Of a stretch of DNA of 64,000 nucleotides, positions 9,121 to 18,756 are shown one piece after another; within the stretch, counting starts at the first letter, position 1, and every line of letters begins with the position of its first letter. The position numbers and the translations under genes were made by a program. The notes under the pieces are model-generated. The model was not told where the DNA came from. It saw only the letters and a list, made by a program, of their open reading frames with translations, and ran no database searches. The stretch comes from Moritella yayanosii (lineage in GTDB: Bacteria > Pseudomonadota > Gammaproteobacteria > Enterobacterales > Moritellaceae), in the NCBI RefSeq assembly GCF_900465055.1, contig NZ_LS483250.1, forward strand, positions 4,216,001 to 4,280,000, written 5' to 3'.

Positions 9121-9930
9121 ATGGCTATGAATGACAGTTTAAAGTCTAATATCCCGCCTTTTACTGCGAGTGATGAGCATCAAATAGATGATTGGTATTT
9201 ACCCGAGTTTGAGAATACCCAAGCTGCAGTGCTTAATACTAATGCACTAGGGATGAAGCATGACTGGTATGAAGGTAAGGGTACAGATGAGCCGGTCGAA
9301 GAAGAGATTAAGCCTCAGCCAATGACTGCAGAGGAGCTTGACGCAATACGACAAGCGGCTTATGAAGAAGGTTACAATGAAGGTAAAGAACAAGGCTATC
9401 AGGATGGCTTAGCGAGCGGCACAGTTGAAGGTCTTAGCAAAGGTGAAGCGCAAGGCCAAGAGCAAGGACTCGCCCAAGGATTAGCTGATGGACAACAGCA
9501 GATAGCGGATAAAGCCGCCGTATGGGAGCAGCTGCAAACGCAAATGCACGCGCCTTTAGCAGCCGTAAATAGTGAAGTTGAAAACGAATTAATTCGTGTT
9601 GCAACAGCCTTAGCAGAAGAATTAATTAAGACAGAAGTGACATTTAATCACGATATATTGCTGCAAACATTAAAATTAGCCCTAGATGCGCTACCTATTC
9701 TTGAGCAAAAAATCACCATTAAATTGCATCCTGATGATTTGGCCGTAATGAATGAATACTACGCCACTGAAGAATGTGTAAAACGTGGCTGGGTATTAAT
9801 CTCAGAGCCGATGATGAAACAAGGTGATTTAGTTATTAATAACGAAGTTTCTTCGGTAGAACTGTTAATGGAACAACGGATTAAACAAATGATGCGTCAA
9901 TTTCTTATTGCTAATAAACCGAGCGCATAA
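9121..9930 (+). CDS. fliH: FliH, regulator of the flagellar export ATPase
   Basis: 269-residue cytoplasmic protein that holds FliI in the type III export apparatus. Between about residues 80 and 125 it shows the repeated small-residue pattern [19 protein letters not shown], the GxxxG-like repeats typical of FliH, followed by a coiled coil and the conserved C-terminal FliI-binding domain. ATG at 9127 is an alternative start two codons downstream. The stop overlaps the fliI start by one base. Confidence 0.93.
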   Translation: MAMNDSLKSNIPPFTASDEHQIDDWYLPEFENTQAAVLNTNALGMKHDWYEGKGTDEPVEEEIKPQPMTAEELDAIRQAAYEEGYNEGKEQGYQDGLASGTVEGLSKGEAQGQEQGLAQGLADGQQQIADKAAVWEQLQTQMHAPLAAVNSEVENELIRVATALAEELIKTEVTFNHDILLQTLKLALDALPILEQKITIKLHPDDLAVMNEYYATEECVKRGWVLISEPMMKQGDLVINNEVSSVELLMEQRIKQMMRQFLIANKPSA

Positions 9931-11285
9931 TGACCGAGCTACTCAGTCGATTACAACAATTAAAAACTGATTCACTGGCCAGCAAGCCAACTGTGGCTGG
10001 TAAGTTGACTCGGGTCGTTGGTTTAACCCTCGAAACGGTCGGTTGTCGCGCTGCAATTGGCAGTTTGTGCTCTGTTGAAACTGACAATGGCCTGATGGAT
10101 GCTGAGGTTGTCGGTTTTGATGGTGATAAATTATTTTTAATGCCGAGTGAGCAAGTGACAGGTATTATTCCAGGCGCAAAAGTAACACCACTCAATGAGA
10201 CCCAAGGTATTCAGGTTGGTATGGAACTACTTGGTCGGGTATTAGATGGTGTTGGTAAGCCGATTGACGGTAAAGGCGAAATTATTACCGGACAAACCAT
10301 ATCTTTTACTGCCAAGCGTATTAATCCGCTGGCGCGTAAAAAAATATCAAAACCACTTGATGTCGGTGTTAAAGCCATTAATGCCATGCTCACCGTAGGT
10401 CAAGGTCAGCGTATGGGGCTTTTCGCTGGCTCGGGTGTCGGTAAGAGTGTGTTGTTAGGCATGATGACGCGTGGTTCAACTGCTGACGTTGTCATCGTTG
10501 GTTTAATTGGTGAGCGTGGCCGAGAAGTAAAAGAATTTATTGAAGAGATCCTCGGTGAAGAAGGGCTGGCGCGCGCTGTTGTAGTTGCTGCGCCTGCGGA
10601 TTCATCGCCACTGATGCGCCTAAAAGGTTGCGAAACATCATTAGCGTTAGCGGAATACTTCCGCGACCAAGGCTTGAATGTATTATTACTGATGGATTCA
10701 TTGACCCGTTTTGCACAAGCGCAACGTGAAATTGCTCTCGCGGTGGGTGAACCACCGGCAACGAAAGGTTATCCGCCATCGGTATTTGCAAAATTACCTC
10801 AGCTGGTGGAGCGAGCGGGTAACGGTAGTGACGAACAAGGCTCGATTACAGCGTTCTTCACGGTATTAACCGAAGGTGATGACTTACAAGATCCGATTGC
10901 GGATGCGGCGCGGGCGATCCTCGATGGTCATATCGTATTGTCTCGCGAGTTAACGGATGCGGGACACTATCCGGCGATTGATATTGAAAAGTCGATTAGT
11001 CGTGTCATGCCAATGGTGACGACTGATTCCCATCAAGCTGCGGCTCGCGGATTCAAACAAGCTTACTCGTTATACCAGCAGAACAAAGACTTGGTTGCCA
11101 TTGGCGCTTATAGCAAAGGTTCGGATGCAAAAATTGATAGAGCAATTCGCTTAAAACCAGCGATGGATCAATTTTTACAACAAGGCATGAAAGAAGTTAT
11201 TCCATTTTCAAAATGTGAAGAAATGCTTGCTGCCATCGCACCGCATCTCGGTGTGGAAACCTCAAATGATACAGTGTCAACATAA
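9930..11285 (+). CDS. fliI: FliI, flagellum-specific export ATPase
   Basis: 451-residue hexameric ATPase of the F1-beta family that energises substrate entry into the flagellar export gate. Walker [16 protein letters not shown], Walker B region [17 protein letters not shown], and the T3SS ATPase signature [14 protein letters not shown] are visible. Length is normal. One-base overlaps with fliH before and fliJ after indicate coupled expression of the FliHIJ complex. Confidence 0.96.
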   Translation: MTELLSRLQQLKTDSLASKPTVAGKLTRVVGLTLETVGCRAAIGSLCSVETDNGLMDAEVVGFDGDKLFLMPSEQVTGIIPGAKVTPLNETQGIQVGMELLGRVLDGVGKPIDGKGEIITGQTISFTAKRINPLARKKISKPLDVGVKAINAMLTVGQGQRMGLFAGSGVGKSVLLGMMTRGSTADVVIVGLIGERGREVKEFIEEILGEEGLARAVVVAAPADSSPLMRLKGCETSLALAEYFRDQGLNVLLLMDSLTRFAQAQREIALAVGEPPATKGYPPSVFAKLPQLVERAGNGSDEQGSITAFFTVLTEGDDLQDPIADAARAILDGHIVLSRELTDAGHYPAIDIEKSISRVMPMVTTDSHQAAARGFKQAYSLYQQNKDLVAIGAYSKGSDAKIDRAIRLKPAMDQFLQQGMKEVIPFSKCEEMLAAIAPHLGVETSNDTVST

Positions 11286-11731
11286 TGGCTAATACTGCCT
11301 TACAACGGGTTTATGAGCAACTTGAAAGGCAAGAAAAAGACGCCGCGAGAGCCTATGCACTGATCCAACAAGATGCTGAGCGTTATCATAGCCAAATGCA
11401 GCAATTAAGTGATTACCGTAAACAATATTTACAGCAATTTACGGAACGTGGGGAAGAAGGTATCTCAGGTAGTAGTTATGCACATTATCATAATTTTATG
11501 AAAAAACTAGAACTCGCCGAGTTTGAACAGAAACAAGCGCTCGATAATATTCAACAAACAGTGAAGAACAAGCATATAGACTGGATGGAAATTCGTAAGA
11601 AACGTGATGCATTGGGTCTGCTATTGAATAAGCGGAAAATTGCTGCACAACTTGTCGAGCATCGACGCGAGCAAAAAGACCTTGATGAGTTTTCTAACTT
11701 CCAATATTTCAAGCGTAAAAATAACCGATAA
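11285..11731 (+). CDS. fliJ: FliJ, flagellar export chaperone
   Basis: 148 residues, almost entirely charged and Gln-rich alpha-helix predicted to form the antiparallel coiled coil typical of FliJ, the central stalk-like protein of the FliHI ATPase. Shares one base with the fliI stop. Family sequence identity is low in general, so the call rests on length, coiled-coil character and position between fliI and fliK. Confidence 0.9.
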   Translation: MANTALQRVYEQLERQEKDAARAYALIQQDAERYHSQMQQLSDYRKQYLQQFTERGEEGISGSSYAHYHNFMKKLELAEFEQKQALDNIQQTVKNKHIDWMEIRKKRDALGLLLNKRKIAAQLVEHRREQKDLDEFSNFQYFKRKNNR

Positions 11732-11734
11732 ACG

Positions 11735-11763
11735 CACGCCAACTTATACTTGGCGTGAATTTT
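11735..11763 (+). terminator. Hairpin after fliJ (possible terminator)
   Basis: CACGCCAA (11735-11742) and TTGGCGTG (11750-11757) form an 8-bp perfect stem with a 7-nt loop, followed by AATTTTGC. The U-run is short. Its 3' arm doubles as the -24 element of the fliK promoter. Confidence 0.6.
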
Positions 11764-11766
11764 GCT
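11750..11766 (+). promoter_or_regulatory. Sigma-54 promoter of fliK operon
   Basis: TTGGCGTGAATTTTGCT matches the RpoN consensus with GG (11752-11753) and GC (11764-11765) exactly ten bases apart, 46 bases before the fliK ATG. In vibrios fliK starts a separate middle operon, which fits. Confidence 0.82.
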
Positions 11767-11811
11767 ATAATTTTGCTATAACTTCTTATTGATGACATTT
11801 AGGCTTGAACT

Positions 11812-13347
11812 ATGATTTTCTCTCTACATAAATCAACTGCGATGACGGATACACAAGTGGCGAATAATAAATCGCAAGCGCTTAATGTCAAAGGCGATAC
11901 CGCTGCAGATATGGCGAGTGCTGGCGAGTTGACGTCTGAGAACAGCTTTTCAAAATTATTTTCTCTGTTTAATAGCGATAATAAAACAGATTCTATCGTC
12001 GGACAAACAGCCATCGATAGTGCTGAGAATATTGCGGCTGAGAGTACGGAGGATAGTACGGAGAATAGTACACTACCAAGTGCTGAGCCTAGTTTTGACG
12101 CGAGTATCAATGATGGTATTGTAGCGGGTCGGATAGAGCACACTAATGAAGTTGAAGTTGAAGTTGAAGTTGAAGTTGAAGTTGAAGTTGAAGTTGAAGT
12201 TGAAGCGATAGCCGGCGATGACTTAAGTGTCATGAGTCAAGGTGACAGCGCACTGAAAAATGAAAGCAGTGATGACTTTTTGGCTCGTCTTGAGCAATCA
12301 TCGATGCTGTTGCAAGGTAAAGCTAACGGTAATGAATTGCCTTTACCTGCCAAGGGGGCGAATATTGCCTTATCGGCATCCGTTAGCATGACAGGCTTAT
12401 CCATGCTCGATAGTAGCGTTGTAGACGCGACGAATGTGAGTGATGTGAGTGATGTGAGTGATAATGAGCAGACACAAGTATTGGAAGCGAGCGAGTTATC
12501 GTCTGATCCAACAGATACTATCACTGCGTCAACGTTAGCTGGTATATCGACAATAGGAGGCCTTACTGACAACAGTCCTCGATTCAATAACGACGATTTT
12601 TTAGCTGGTGGTGATTCAATTAATGGTGCTAGAAAAGCAACTTTAGCCACTGATTTTGGCGAAGTAGACTGGGCAAGAAACACCCCTTTTAGTCAATCTA
12701 ATAGTATGACTGCTGGGGCCAGCAGTGCAGTAACTGAGAGTGATAATGCTGCACTAGAACAGCAGGATATGGCATCGGCTGAACCCATTGAGCAATTAGA
12801 TTTTGCGCAAATTATGGAGTCTGCACGTAAACAAGAGCCGTTAGACCAAACCATACGTACTTTGATCAAGGCGCCGGCATTAACAGACGTAGAACAGCAA
12901 GTATTAGAGAAGCGGGTTAGTCTTAATAACAATCTCGCTAGCTCGGAATTAAATGAAAAAATCGCCATAATGGTAAGCAAAGAATTGCAAACAGCGACAA
13001 TCCGTTTAGATCCAGCAGAATTAGGCAGTATGAATATCAAATTGGTTGTGCAAAACGATCAGATAAATGTGACAATCCAAACGCAGAATAATCAAAGCCG
13101 AGATTTACTTGAACAACAAATGCCGCGATTACGAGAAATGCTACAGCAACAAGGTATGACGTTGGGAGAGACTAAGGTACAAGCCGACAGTGGCCAGCAA
13201 CACTCTGAATTTCAGCAATCAAGACAAGAAAACGGACAAAAAAATAGCAATAAAGATGCGAATTATACGATAGATTCACAGACTGAAGCCCCTGTTACGA
13301 CTCCGTATTGGCAAGACTCGGCGAAAGGGGTAGACTTTTACGCCTAA
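11812..13347 (+). CDS. fliK: FliK, flagellar hook-length control protein
   Basis: 511-residue export-substrate ruler that measures hook length and triggers the switch from hook to filament export. The long N-terminal part is acidic, Ser/Thr-rich and low complexity, with an (Glu-Val) run from a GAAGTT array (12148-12204) and three VSD repeats (12436-12462). The conserved C-terminal Flg_hook domain is seen from about residue 380 (LQTATIRLDPAELGSMNIK...LREMLQQQGMTL), followed by a polar tail. Recognition rests on the C-terminal domain and position. It begins an operon running to flhB. Confidence 0.93.
   Translation: MIFSLHKSTAMTDTQVANNKSQALNVKGDTAADMASAGELTSENSFSKLFSLFNSDNKTDSIVGQTAIDSAENIAAESTEDSTENSTLPSAEPSFDASINDGIVAGRIEHTNEVEVEVEVEVEVEVEVEVEAIAGDDLSVMSQGDSALKNESSDDFLARLEQSSMLLQGKANGNELPLPAKGANIALSASVSMTGLSMLDSSVVDATNVSDVSDVSDNEQTQVLEASELSSDPTDTITASTLAGISTIGGLTDNSPRFNNDDFLAGGDSINGARKATLATDFGEVDWARNTPFSQSNSMTAGASSAVTESDNAALEQQDMASAEPIEQLDFAQIMESARKQEPLDQTIRTLIKAPALTDVEQQVLEKRVSLNNNLASSELNEKIAIMVSKELQTATIRLDPAELGSMNIKLVVQNDQINVTIQTQNNQSRDLLEQQMPRLREMLQQQGMTLGETKVQADSGQQHSEFQQSRQENGQKNSNKDANYTIDSQTEAPVTTPYWQDSAKGVDFYA
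12148..12204 (+). repeat. (GAAGTT)x9.5 hexanucleotide array in fliK
   Basis: Nine perfect GAAGTT units plus a final GAA encode ten Glu alternating with nine Val in the FliK N-terminal region. As a six-base unit, slippage changes protein length by two residues without a frameshift. Confidence 0.95.
12436..12462 (+). repeat. (GTGAGTGAT)x3 in fliK
   Basis: Three perfect 9-bp units encoding Val-Ser-Asp three times, in the variable part of fliK. Confidence 0.9.
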
Positions 13348-13403
13348 GCTGTTTAGTCAGTGGCAGTAATGAGCACAATAGATAATTCGATTTAAGGACG
13401 ATA

Positions 13404-13907
13404 ATGGCCGACGATAAAGATTTGAAAATAGACGATAAAGGTAAGGGTAATAAGAAAATTATTATCATTGCGGTAATTTTAGTATTAGCGCTTGTTGGAG
13501 GTGCTGCCTTTTTCTTTTTAAGTGATGATAGTGCTGCCGCTGAGAGTTCAGGGGTGGTAACAGAAACCGTCGATAAAACAATTAATGAGACCGCTTATTA
13601 TGTGGCGCTTCCACGTCCTTTTGTTTTTAATGTCATAGGGTTAAAGCGGGAGCGTTTAGTTCAGATAAAAGTGCAGTTAATGGTACGCGGCAGTGATAAT
13701 AAAGATTTAGCGAAAGCCAATTTACCGCTGATTGAAAGTACATTATTGCAAGTCTTTAGCGCCACCACTGAGCAACAATTAGCAACCTATCAAGGTAAAG
13801 AATTATTGCGCGCGGATTCGTTAACGAATGTGAATGAAATTTTGACTAAATATACTGGAAAAGGGGGGGTTGAAAAAATCCTATTTTCTGGTTTTGTAAT
13901 GCAGTAG
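13404..13907 (+). CDS. fliL: FliL, flagellar basal body-associated protein
   Basis: 167 residues: short cytoplasmic N-terminus rich in Asp/Lys, one transmembrane helix (about 17-38, KIIIIAVILVLALVGGAAFF), then a periplasmic domain with the family stretch YYVALPRPFVFNV. FliL surrounds and stabilises stator units at the motor. It follows fliK by 56 bases and precedes fliM by seven. Confidence 0.93.
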   Translation: MADDKDLKIDDKGKGNKKIIIIAVILVLALVGGAAFFFLSDDSAAAESSGVVTETVDKTINETAYYVALPRPFVFNVIGLKRERLVQIKVQLMVRGSDNKDLAKANLPLIESTLLQVFSATTEQQLATYQGKELLRADSLTNVNEILTKYTGKGGVEKILFSGFVMQ

Positions 13908-13914
13908 GTTAAGT

Positions 13915-14958
13915 GTGAGTGATTTATTAAGCCAAGACGAGATTGATGCGCTATTACATGGTGTTGATGATGTTGAAGAAGATGAATTTGACACCGTCGA
14001 AGACAGTGGCAGTATTGTGGATTTTGACTTTTCATCGCAAGACCGTATTGTGCGTGGTCGTATGCCAACGCTGGAGTTGGTTAATGAACGTTTCGCTCGT
14101 CACATGCGGATCAGCCTATTTAATATGATGCGCCGTACTGCGGAAGTATCAATTAATGGCGTACAAATGCTTAAATTTGGCGAATACGTGCATACGTTAT
14201 TTGTACCGACTAGTTTGAATATGGTGCGTTTCCGCCCTTTAAAAGGCACCGCGTTAGTGACCATGGAAGCACGTCTCGTCTTTATTTTAGTCGAAAATTT
14301 TTTTGGTGGCGATGGCCGTTATCATGCCAAAATTGAAGGTCGTGAATTTACGCCGACAGAGCGCCGTATTATTCAAATGTTGTTAAAGATAGTCTTTGAA
14401 GATTATCACGAAGCATGGGCGCCTGTTATGGACGCAGAGTTTGAATACCTTGATTCGGAAGTAAACCCGGCGATGGCTAATATTGTTAGCCCGACTGAGG
14501 TTGTTGTCGTGAGCTCATTCCATATCGAGCTTGATGGTGGCGGAGGTGATTTTCATATTACCATGCCGTACTCGATGCTTGAGCCGATCCGTGAATTACT
14601 CGATGCGGGTGTGCAAAGTGACAAAGAAGATACCGATGAACGCTGGAGTTCGGCGTTACAAGAAGAGATCTTAGATGTACCAGTAGAACTGAGTACTAAG
14701 TTACTTGAAACTGAGCTGACAATAGGGCAAATTATGGAATTAAGAGTAGGGGATATTATCCCGATTGAGATGCCTGAAGAACTCACCGTATTTATTGAAG
14801 ATTTACCCAGTTATAAAGCCAAACTGGGTCGAAATAAAGATAATGTAGCGGTTAAAATTAGCAGAAAACTGAAAGTAAGTAATTTAACTAAATCTGATAT
14901 TGACCGTGTGGTATTACGTGGTGGATTAATTAATGCAGACGATAAAAATAAGGTATAG
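13915..14958 (+). CDS. fliM: FliM, flagellar motor switch protein
   Basis: 347-residue C-ring protein. The N-terminus LSQDEIDALLHG (5-16) is the CheY-P binding peptide; a CheC-like middle domain and a SpoA/FliN-like C-terminal domain follow. Starts with GTG; the in-frame context and N-terminal motif fix this start. Tightly linked with fliL and fliN. Confidence 0.95.
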   Translation: MSDLLSQDEIDALLHGVDDVEEDEFDTVEDSGSIVDFDFSSQDRIVRGRMPTLELVNERFARHMRISLFNMMRRTAEVSINGVQMLKFGEYVHTLFVPTSLNMVRFRPLKGTALVTMEARLVFILVENFFGGDGRYHAKIEGREFTPTERRIIQMLLKIVFEDYHEAWAPVMDAEFEYLDSEVNPAMANIVSPTEVVVVSSFHIELDGGGGDFHITMPYSMLEPIRELLDAGVQSDKEDTDERWSSALQEEILDVPVELSTKLLETELTIGQIMELRVGDIIPIEMPEELTVFIEDLPSYKAKLGRNKDNVAVKISRKLKVSNLTKSDIDRVVLRGGLINADDKNKV

Positions 14959-14960
14959 AA

Positions 14961-15344
14961 ATGAGTGAAGATCAAGATCAGATGGCCAATGACTGGGCCG
15001 CTGCAATGGCCGAGCAAAGCCATGTTGAAGCGACGGAGTTAGAAGATTTTAGCAATGATGACAATGCATTCTCGCCTGGACAACAGCATAAATTAGATAG
15101 TATTCTTGATATTCCGGTTGTGATTTCAATGGAAGTTGGTCGTAGTAAAATTAGTATTCGTAATTTATTACAATTAAATCAAGGCTCTGTTGTTGAGCTT
15201 GATCGTATAGCTGGTGAGCCGCTTGACGTAATGGTTAATGGTACACTTATCGCCCACGGTGAAGTTGTGGTAGTCAATGACAAATTTGGTATTCGGTTAA
15301 CCGACGTCATCAGCCAAACTGAACGTATTAAGAAGCTTAAATAG
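14961..15344 (+). CDS. fliN: FliN, flagellar motor switch protein
   Basis: 127 residues. Variable acidic N-terminus, then the SpoA domain: DIPVVISMEVGRSKISIRNLL, LNQGSVVELDRIAGEPLDV, VNDKFGIRLTDV. Forms the base of the C ring and docks the export ATPase through FliH. Two bases separate it from fliM. Confidence 0.95.
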   Translation: MSEDQDQMANDWAAAMAEQSHVEATELEDFSNDDNAFSPGQQHKLDSILDIPVVISMEVGRSKISIRNLLQLNQGSVVELDRIAGEPLDVMVNGTLIAHGEVVVVNDKFGIRLTDVISQTERIKKLK

Positions 15345-15345
15345 T

Positions 15346-15669
15346 ATGAACGATATCGATATGTTGCAATGGCTATTATCGTTGCTGGTGGTTATTTCGG
15401 TTATTTTGATATTAGCTTTTGTAGCTAAGAAAGCGCGTGTATTTGGCAGTAATAATCAACTGCTACACGTTGTCGCGACGTTACCGTTAGGGCCGAAAGA
15501 GCGGATCATGGTGGTACAAGTTGGTTCAGAACAAGTATTGCTCGGCGTCACTGGACAGCAAATTAATTTGCTTAAAGAGTTAGCACAGCCTTTGGATAAT
15601 AGTCAGCCAGAGCTCAATCCATTTGCGACTAAATTAGCCCTGATGATGAAACAGCATAATGAAAAATAA
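15346..15669 (+). CDS. fliO: FliO, flagellar export-apparatus assembly protein
   Basis: 107 residues with one N-terminal transmembrane helix (about 6-26) and a cytoplasmic domain with the FliO pattern [20 protein letters not shown] and [12 protein letters not shown]. It assists FliP-ring assembly. Starts one base after the fliN stop and overlaps fliP by 11 bases. Confidence 0.9.
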   Translation: MNDIDMLQWLLSLLVVISVILILAFVAKKARVFGSNNQLLHVVATLPLGPKERIMVVQVGSEQVLLGVTGQQINLLKELAQPLDNSQPELNPFATKLALMMKQHNEK

Positions 15670-16405
15670 GTTTACGGTATTACTGTCGCTGGTACTGCTC
15701 TTCTTCACCTCCGCTGCATGGGCTGATGATTTTGTGATGTCGGCGGTGAAAGTGATCACGAACAGTGATGGCTCGCAGGAATATTCGGTGTCATTGCAAA
15801 TTTTAGCCATGATGACGGCGTTTAGTTTTCTTCCAGCTGCGCTGATCATGATGACCTCGTTTACTCGCATCATCATTGTACTGTCTATTTTACGCCAAGC
15901 ATTAGGTTTACAGCAGAGTCCGTCTAACCAAGTATTAGTTGGTATCACCTTATTTTTGTCTTTTTTCATTATGTCGCCAGTATTTGATCGTATTAATGAT
16001 AATGCTCTGCAGCCTTATTTGAGTGAAGAACTTACATCGATTCAAGCCTTTGAGCAGGCTAAACTGCCAATGCAGCAATTTATGTTAGCGCAAACGCGTG
16101 TGACCGATCTTGATACCTTCATGCGAATTGCAAAAGTGGAAGCCGATTCACCCGAAGAGGTGCCTTTTAGAGTTTTGATTCCTGCTTTTGTGACCAGCGA
16201 ACTGAAAACTGCCTTTCAAATTGGTTTTATGGTGTTCATTCCCTTTTTGATTATTGACTTGGTGGTGGCGAGTATCTTGATGGCCATGGGTATGATGATG
16301 TTATCACCAATGATTGTATCTTTGCCCTTTAAGCTCATGTTGTTTGTTCTCGTTGATGGTTGGAGCCTTATTTTGGGCACGCTTGCCAGCAGCTTTGGAT
16401 TATGA
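15659..16405 (+). CDS. fliP: FliP, flagellar export gate protein
   Basis: 248-residue export-gate core protein of the T3SS FliP/SctR family. A cleavable signal peptide is likely (1-22, ending TSAAWA), as known for FliP. Signatures: [38 protein letters not shown] and [12 protein letters not shown]. Overlaps fliO. Confidence 0.95.
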   Translation: MKNKFTVLLSLVLLFFTSAAWADDFVMSAVKVITNSDGSQEYSVSLQILAMMTAFSFLPAALIMMTSFTRIIIVLSILRQALGLQQSPSNQVLVGITLFLSFFIMSPVFDRINDNALQPYLSEELTSIQAFEQAKLPMQQFMLAQTRVTDLDTFMRIAKVEADSPEEVPFRVLIPAFVTSELKTAFQIGFMVFIPFLIIDLVVASILMAMGMMMLSPMIVSLPFKLMLFVLVDGWSLILGTLASSFGL

Positions 16406-16455
16406 CAACGCTCTTTATAACCACGTTTTCACATAAGGTAATTGTTCAGTTCATC

Positions 16456-16475
16456 AATCGGTTTATAAGCCGATT
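16456..16475 (+). other. Inverted repeat between fliP and fliQ
   Basis: AATCGG (16456-16461) and CCGATT (16470-16475) flank a partly self-complementary TTTATAAG. It sits in a 90-base gap, the longest inside an otherwise compact fliL-flhB stretch. No U-run follows, so it is not a terminator; it could affect mRNA processing. Confidence 0.45.
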
Positions 16476-16495
16476 CATAAGTAAAAGGCAGTATC

Positions 16496-16765
16496 ATGGC
16501 ACCTGAAGTCTTTGTAGATATATTTCGACAAGCATTATGGACGGTATTACTGCTGGTCTGTGCGGTTGTTGTTCCAGGGTTATTAGTCGGTTTAGTGGTG
16601 TCTGTGTTTCAGGCCGCGACCTCAATTAATGAACAAACATTAAGTTTCTTACCGCGTTTAATTGCCACCTTACTGGCACTGATCTATGGTGCGCATTGGG
16701 GCTTTGGTCGTTTGATGGAATTCTTTACCAATATGATACTTCAGATCCCACAAGTTGTAGGTTAA
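16496..16765 (+). CDS. fliQ: FliQ, flagellar export gate protein
   Basis: 89 residues, two transmembrane helices, typical FliQ/SctS start MAPEVFVDIFRQALW and the pattern LVVSVFQAATSINEQTLSFLPR. Component of the FliPQR gate. Preceded by AAAGGCAG; fliR follows after three bases. Confidence 0.94.
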   Translation: MAPEVFVDIFRQALWTVLLLVCAVVVPGLLVGLVVSVFQAATSINEQTLSFLPRLIATLLALIYGAHWGFGRLMEFFTNMILQIPQVVG

Positions 16766-16768
16766 TTA

Positions 16769-17554
16769 GTGGAAATTCTATCAGCTGATATTATGACGTT
16801 TATGGCCAGTTATATTTGGCCATTTGCCCGTCTATCTGGCATGGTCATGGTCATGATAGTCAGTGGTGCGAAAACCACACCAGCCATGATCCGGTTATTT
16901 TATTGTCTTGCGCTTACCGTGATGGTCGCGCCGGTATTGCCGCCTATGCCCAATGTTGACTTGTTTTCGTTAAGTAGCTTCATGATCATTTTACAACAAA
17001 GTTTGATTGGTATTGCCATCGGCTTTGTGACGGTCATGTTGATTCAAACGTTTGTGCTCGCGGGACAGATTATCGCGATGCAAACCAGTTTAGGTTTTGC
17101 TTCTATGGCCGATCCAGCATCAGGGCAAATGTCTCCCGTGATCGGTCAAATCTATATTTTATTAGGTACACTGGTTTATTTATCTGTGAACGGTCATTTA
17201 TTTATGATCGAGACAGTCGTTAAATCCTTTGAGACATTGCCGGTTTCAGCGTCTGGTTTAGTGGCTGTGCAGTATTATGAAATAGCAGGGTGGGTGTCAG
17301 TCATGTTCGCTGCGGCACTGAGTATGTCATTGTCTGCGGTTGTTGCTATGTTAGTTATTAACTTTTCGTTTGGTGTGATGACCAAGGCTGCACCGCAACT
17401 AAACGTATTTAGTTTAGGGTTCGCGGTGGGTATGGTCGCGGGCTTATTTATTATTTACTTATCATTAAAAAGTTTTGTATTTCATTTTGATGCCCAGTGG
17501 CAACGCGCCGGAAAACTGATTTGTTCATTGCTCAATAATGCTTGCGCGTATTAG
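16769..17554 (+). CDS. fliR: FliR, flagellar export gate protein
   Basis: 261-residue polytopic membrane protein of the FliR/SctT family, completing the FliPQR gate. Visible: FARLSGMVMVMIVSGAKTTPAMIR near the start and GFASMADPASGQMSPV in the middle. GTG start three bases after the fliQ stop. Confidence 0.94.
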   Translation: MEILSADIMTFMASYIWPFARLSGMVMVMIVSGAKTTPAMIRLFYCLALTVMVAPVLPPMPNVDLFSLSSFMIILQQSLIGIAIGFVTVMLIQTFVLAGQIIAMQTSLGFASMADPASGQMSPVIGQIYILLGTLVYLSVNGHLFMIETVVKSFETLPVSASGLVAVQYYEIAGWVSVMFAAALSMSLSAVVAMLVINFSFGVMTKAAPQLNVFSLGFAVGMVAGLFIIYLSLKSFVFHFDAQWQRAGKLICSLLNNACAY

Positions 17555-17589
17555 CTTTACTTATCACATTAGGATAAAGGTATCTCCTC

Positions 17590-18720
17590 ATGGCTGAAAA
17601 AGACGGTCAAGAACAAACCGAAGACGCCACCGAGAAAAAGCTCACCCAAGCCAGGGAGAAAGGCCAGGTAGTTCGTTCGAAAGAACTTGCGACGACCTTT
17701 GTACTGACGGCGACAGGTATAGCTTTCCTTGCTTTTGGTGATGCGTTGGCACGTGCGCTTGTTATGAATATGACTAGTTTATTTCAGCTTGAACGTGAAG
17801 ATATTTTCAGACCGGATGCCTTGCTTGAAATTGTTAGCGTGAGTATTAAACCGTTATTTTGGCCATTATTCGGCATCATGATTGTGGGTTTTTTTGCTGG
17901 TATTATCGGTAATATTATCATGGGGGGCATGGTGTTTAGTGGTGAATCCATTCGTCCGAAAGCATCCAAAATGTCGCCTAAAGCAGGTCTTAAAAGAATG
18001 ATGGGCTCACAAGCCATGGTTGAATTGGTTAAATCAATTGCCAAGGTCGCAGTTGTTGTGACGATTGCTTTGCTGGTATTAAAAACTCAATTCTTACAGA
18101 TCATGGAGTTTAGTCTCCAACCATTGCATATTTCGATTATCCAATCGTTAAATTTTTTGACTGATGTTTTTATTTGGTTGTGCGCATCTTTGATTATCAT
18201 TGTGGCTATTGACGTACCTTATCAATATTGGAAACACGCCAAAGAATTGCGGATGACCAAACAAGAAGTTAAAGATGAAATGAAAGATGTGAATGGTAAC
18301 CCACAGTTAAAAAGCAAGATCAGGCAGATGCAGATGGAGATATCGCAACGTCGTATGATGAGTGATGTTCCTGACGCTGATGTGATTATTACCAACCCAA
18401 CCCATTATTCGGTGGCGTTAAAATATGAAAAATCAGGTAATGCGGCTCCCAAAGTTGTGGCCAAAGGTGTTGACCAGGTAGCTTTCCGTATTCGTGAAAT
18501 GGCGAAAGAACACAAAATACCTATCTTAGAATCTGCGGCGTTAACCCGTGCTATTTATCATAGCACTGAGATTGATGACACGATCCCTGAAGGGTTATTT
18601 ATTGCGGTCGCACAGATCCTCGCTTATGTTTATCAACTTGAACAATTTAAGCAACGTAAAGGTAATCGGCCTAAACCGCTGCCCAAAGCCATGGATATTC
18701 CAGACGATTTGAAATATTAA
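17590..18720 (+). CDS. flhB: FlhB, export specificity switch protein
   Basis: 376 residues. N-terminus EDATEKKLTQAREKGQVVRSKEL is the family hallmark; four transmembrane helices follow, then the cytoplasmic domain with the autocleavage motif NPTH (VIITNPTHYSVAL). Cleavage at Asn-Pro, driven by FliK contact, switches export from hook to filament. Preceded by AGG; last gene of the fliK operon. Confidence 0.96.
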   Translation: MAEKDGQEQTEDATEKKLTQAREKGQVVRSKELATTFVLTATGIAFLAFGDALARALVMNMTSLFQLEREDIFRPDALLEIVSVSIKPLFWPLFGIMIVGFFAGIIGNIIMGGMVFSGESIRPKASKMSPKAGLKRMMGSQAMVELVKSIAKVAVVVTIALLVLKTQFLQIMEFSLQPLHISIIQSLNFLTDVFIWLCASLIIIVAIDVPYQYWKHAKELRMTKQEVKDEMKDVNGNPQLKSKIRQMQMEISQRRMMSDVPDADVIITNPTHYSVALKYEKSGNAAPKVVAKGVDQVAFRIREMAKEHKIPILESAALTRAIYHSTEIDDTIPEGLFIAVAQILAYVYQLEQFKQRKGNRPKPLPKAMDIPDDLKY

Positions 18721-18756
18721 TGCCATTTTTGTACTAAGACGCTTAATGCTTTTGCC

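Noticed and set aside
11799-12233. 144-codon minus-strand ORF with Ser-Thr repeats opposite fliK
   Set aside because: It is the antisense shadow of the GAAGTT repeats; no ribosome binding site and no independent support.
12436-12462. CRISPR-like direct repeats
   Set aside because: Contiguous 9-bp in-frame codon repeats without spacers.
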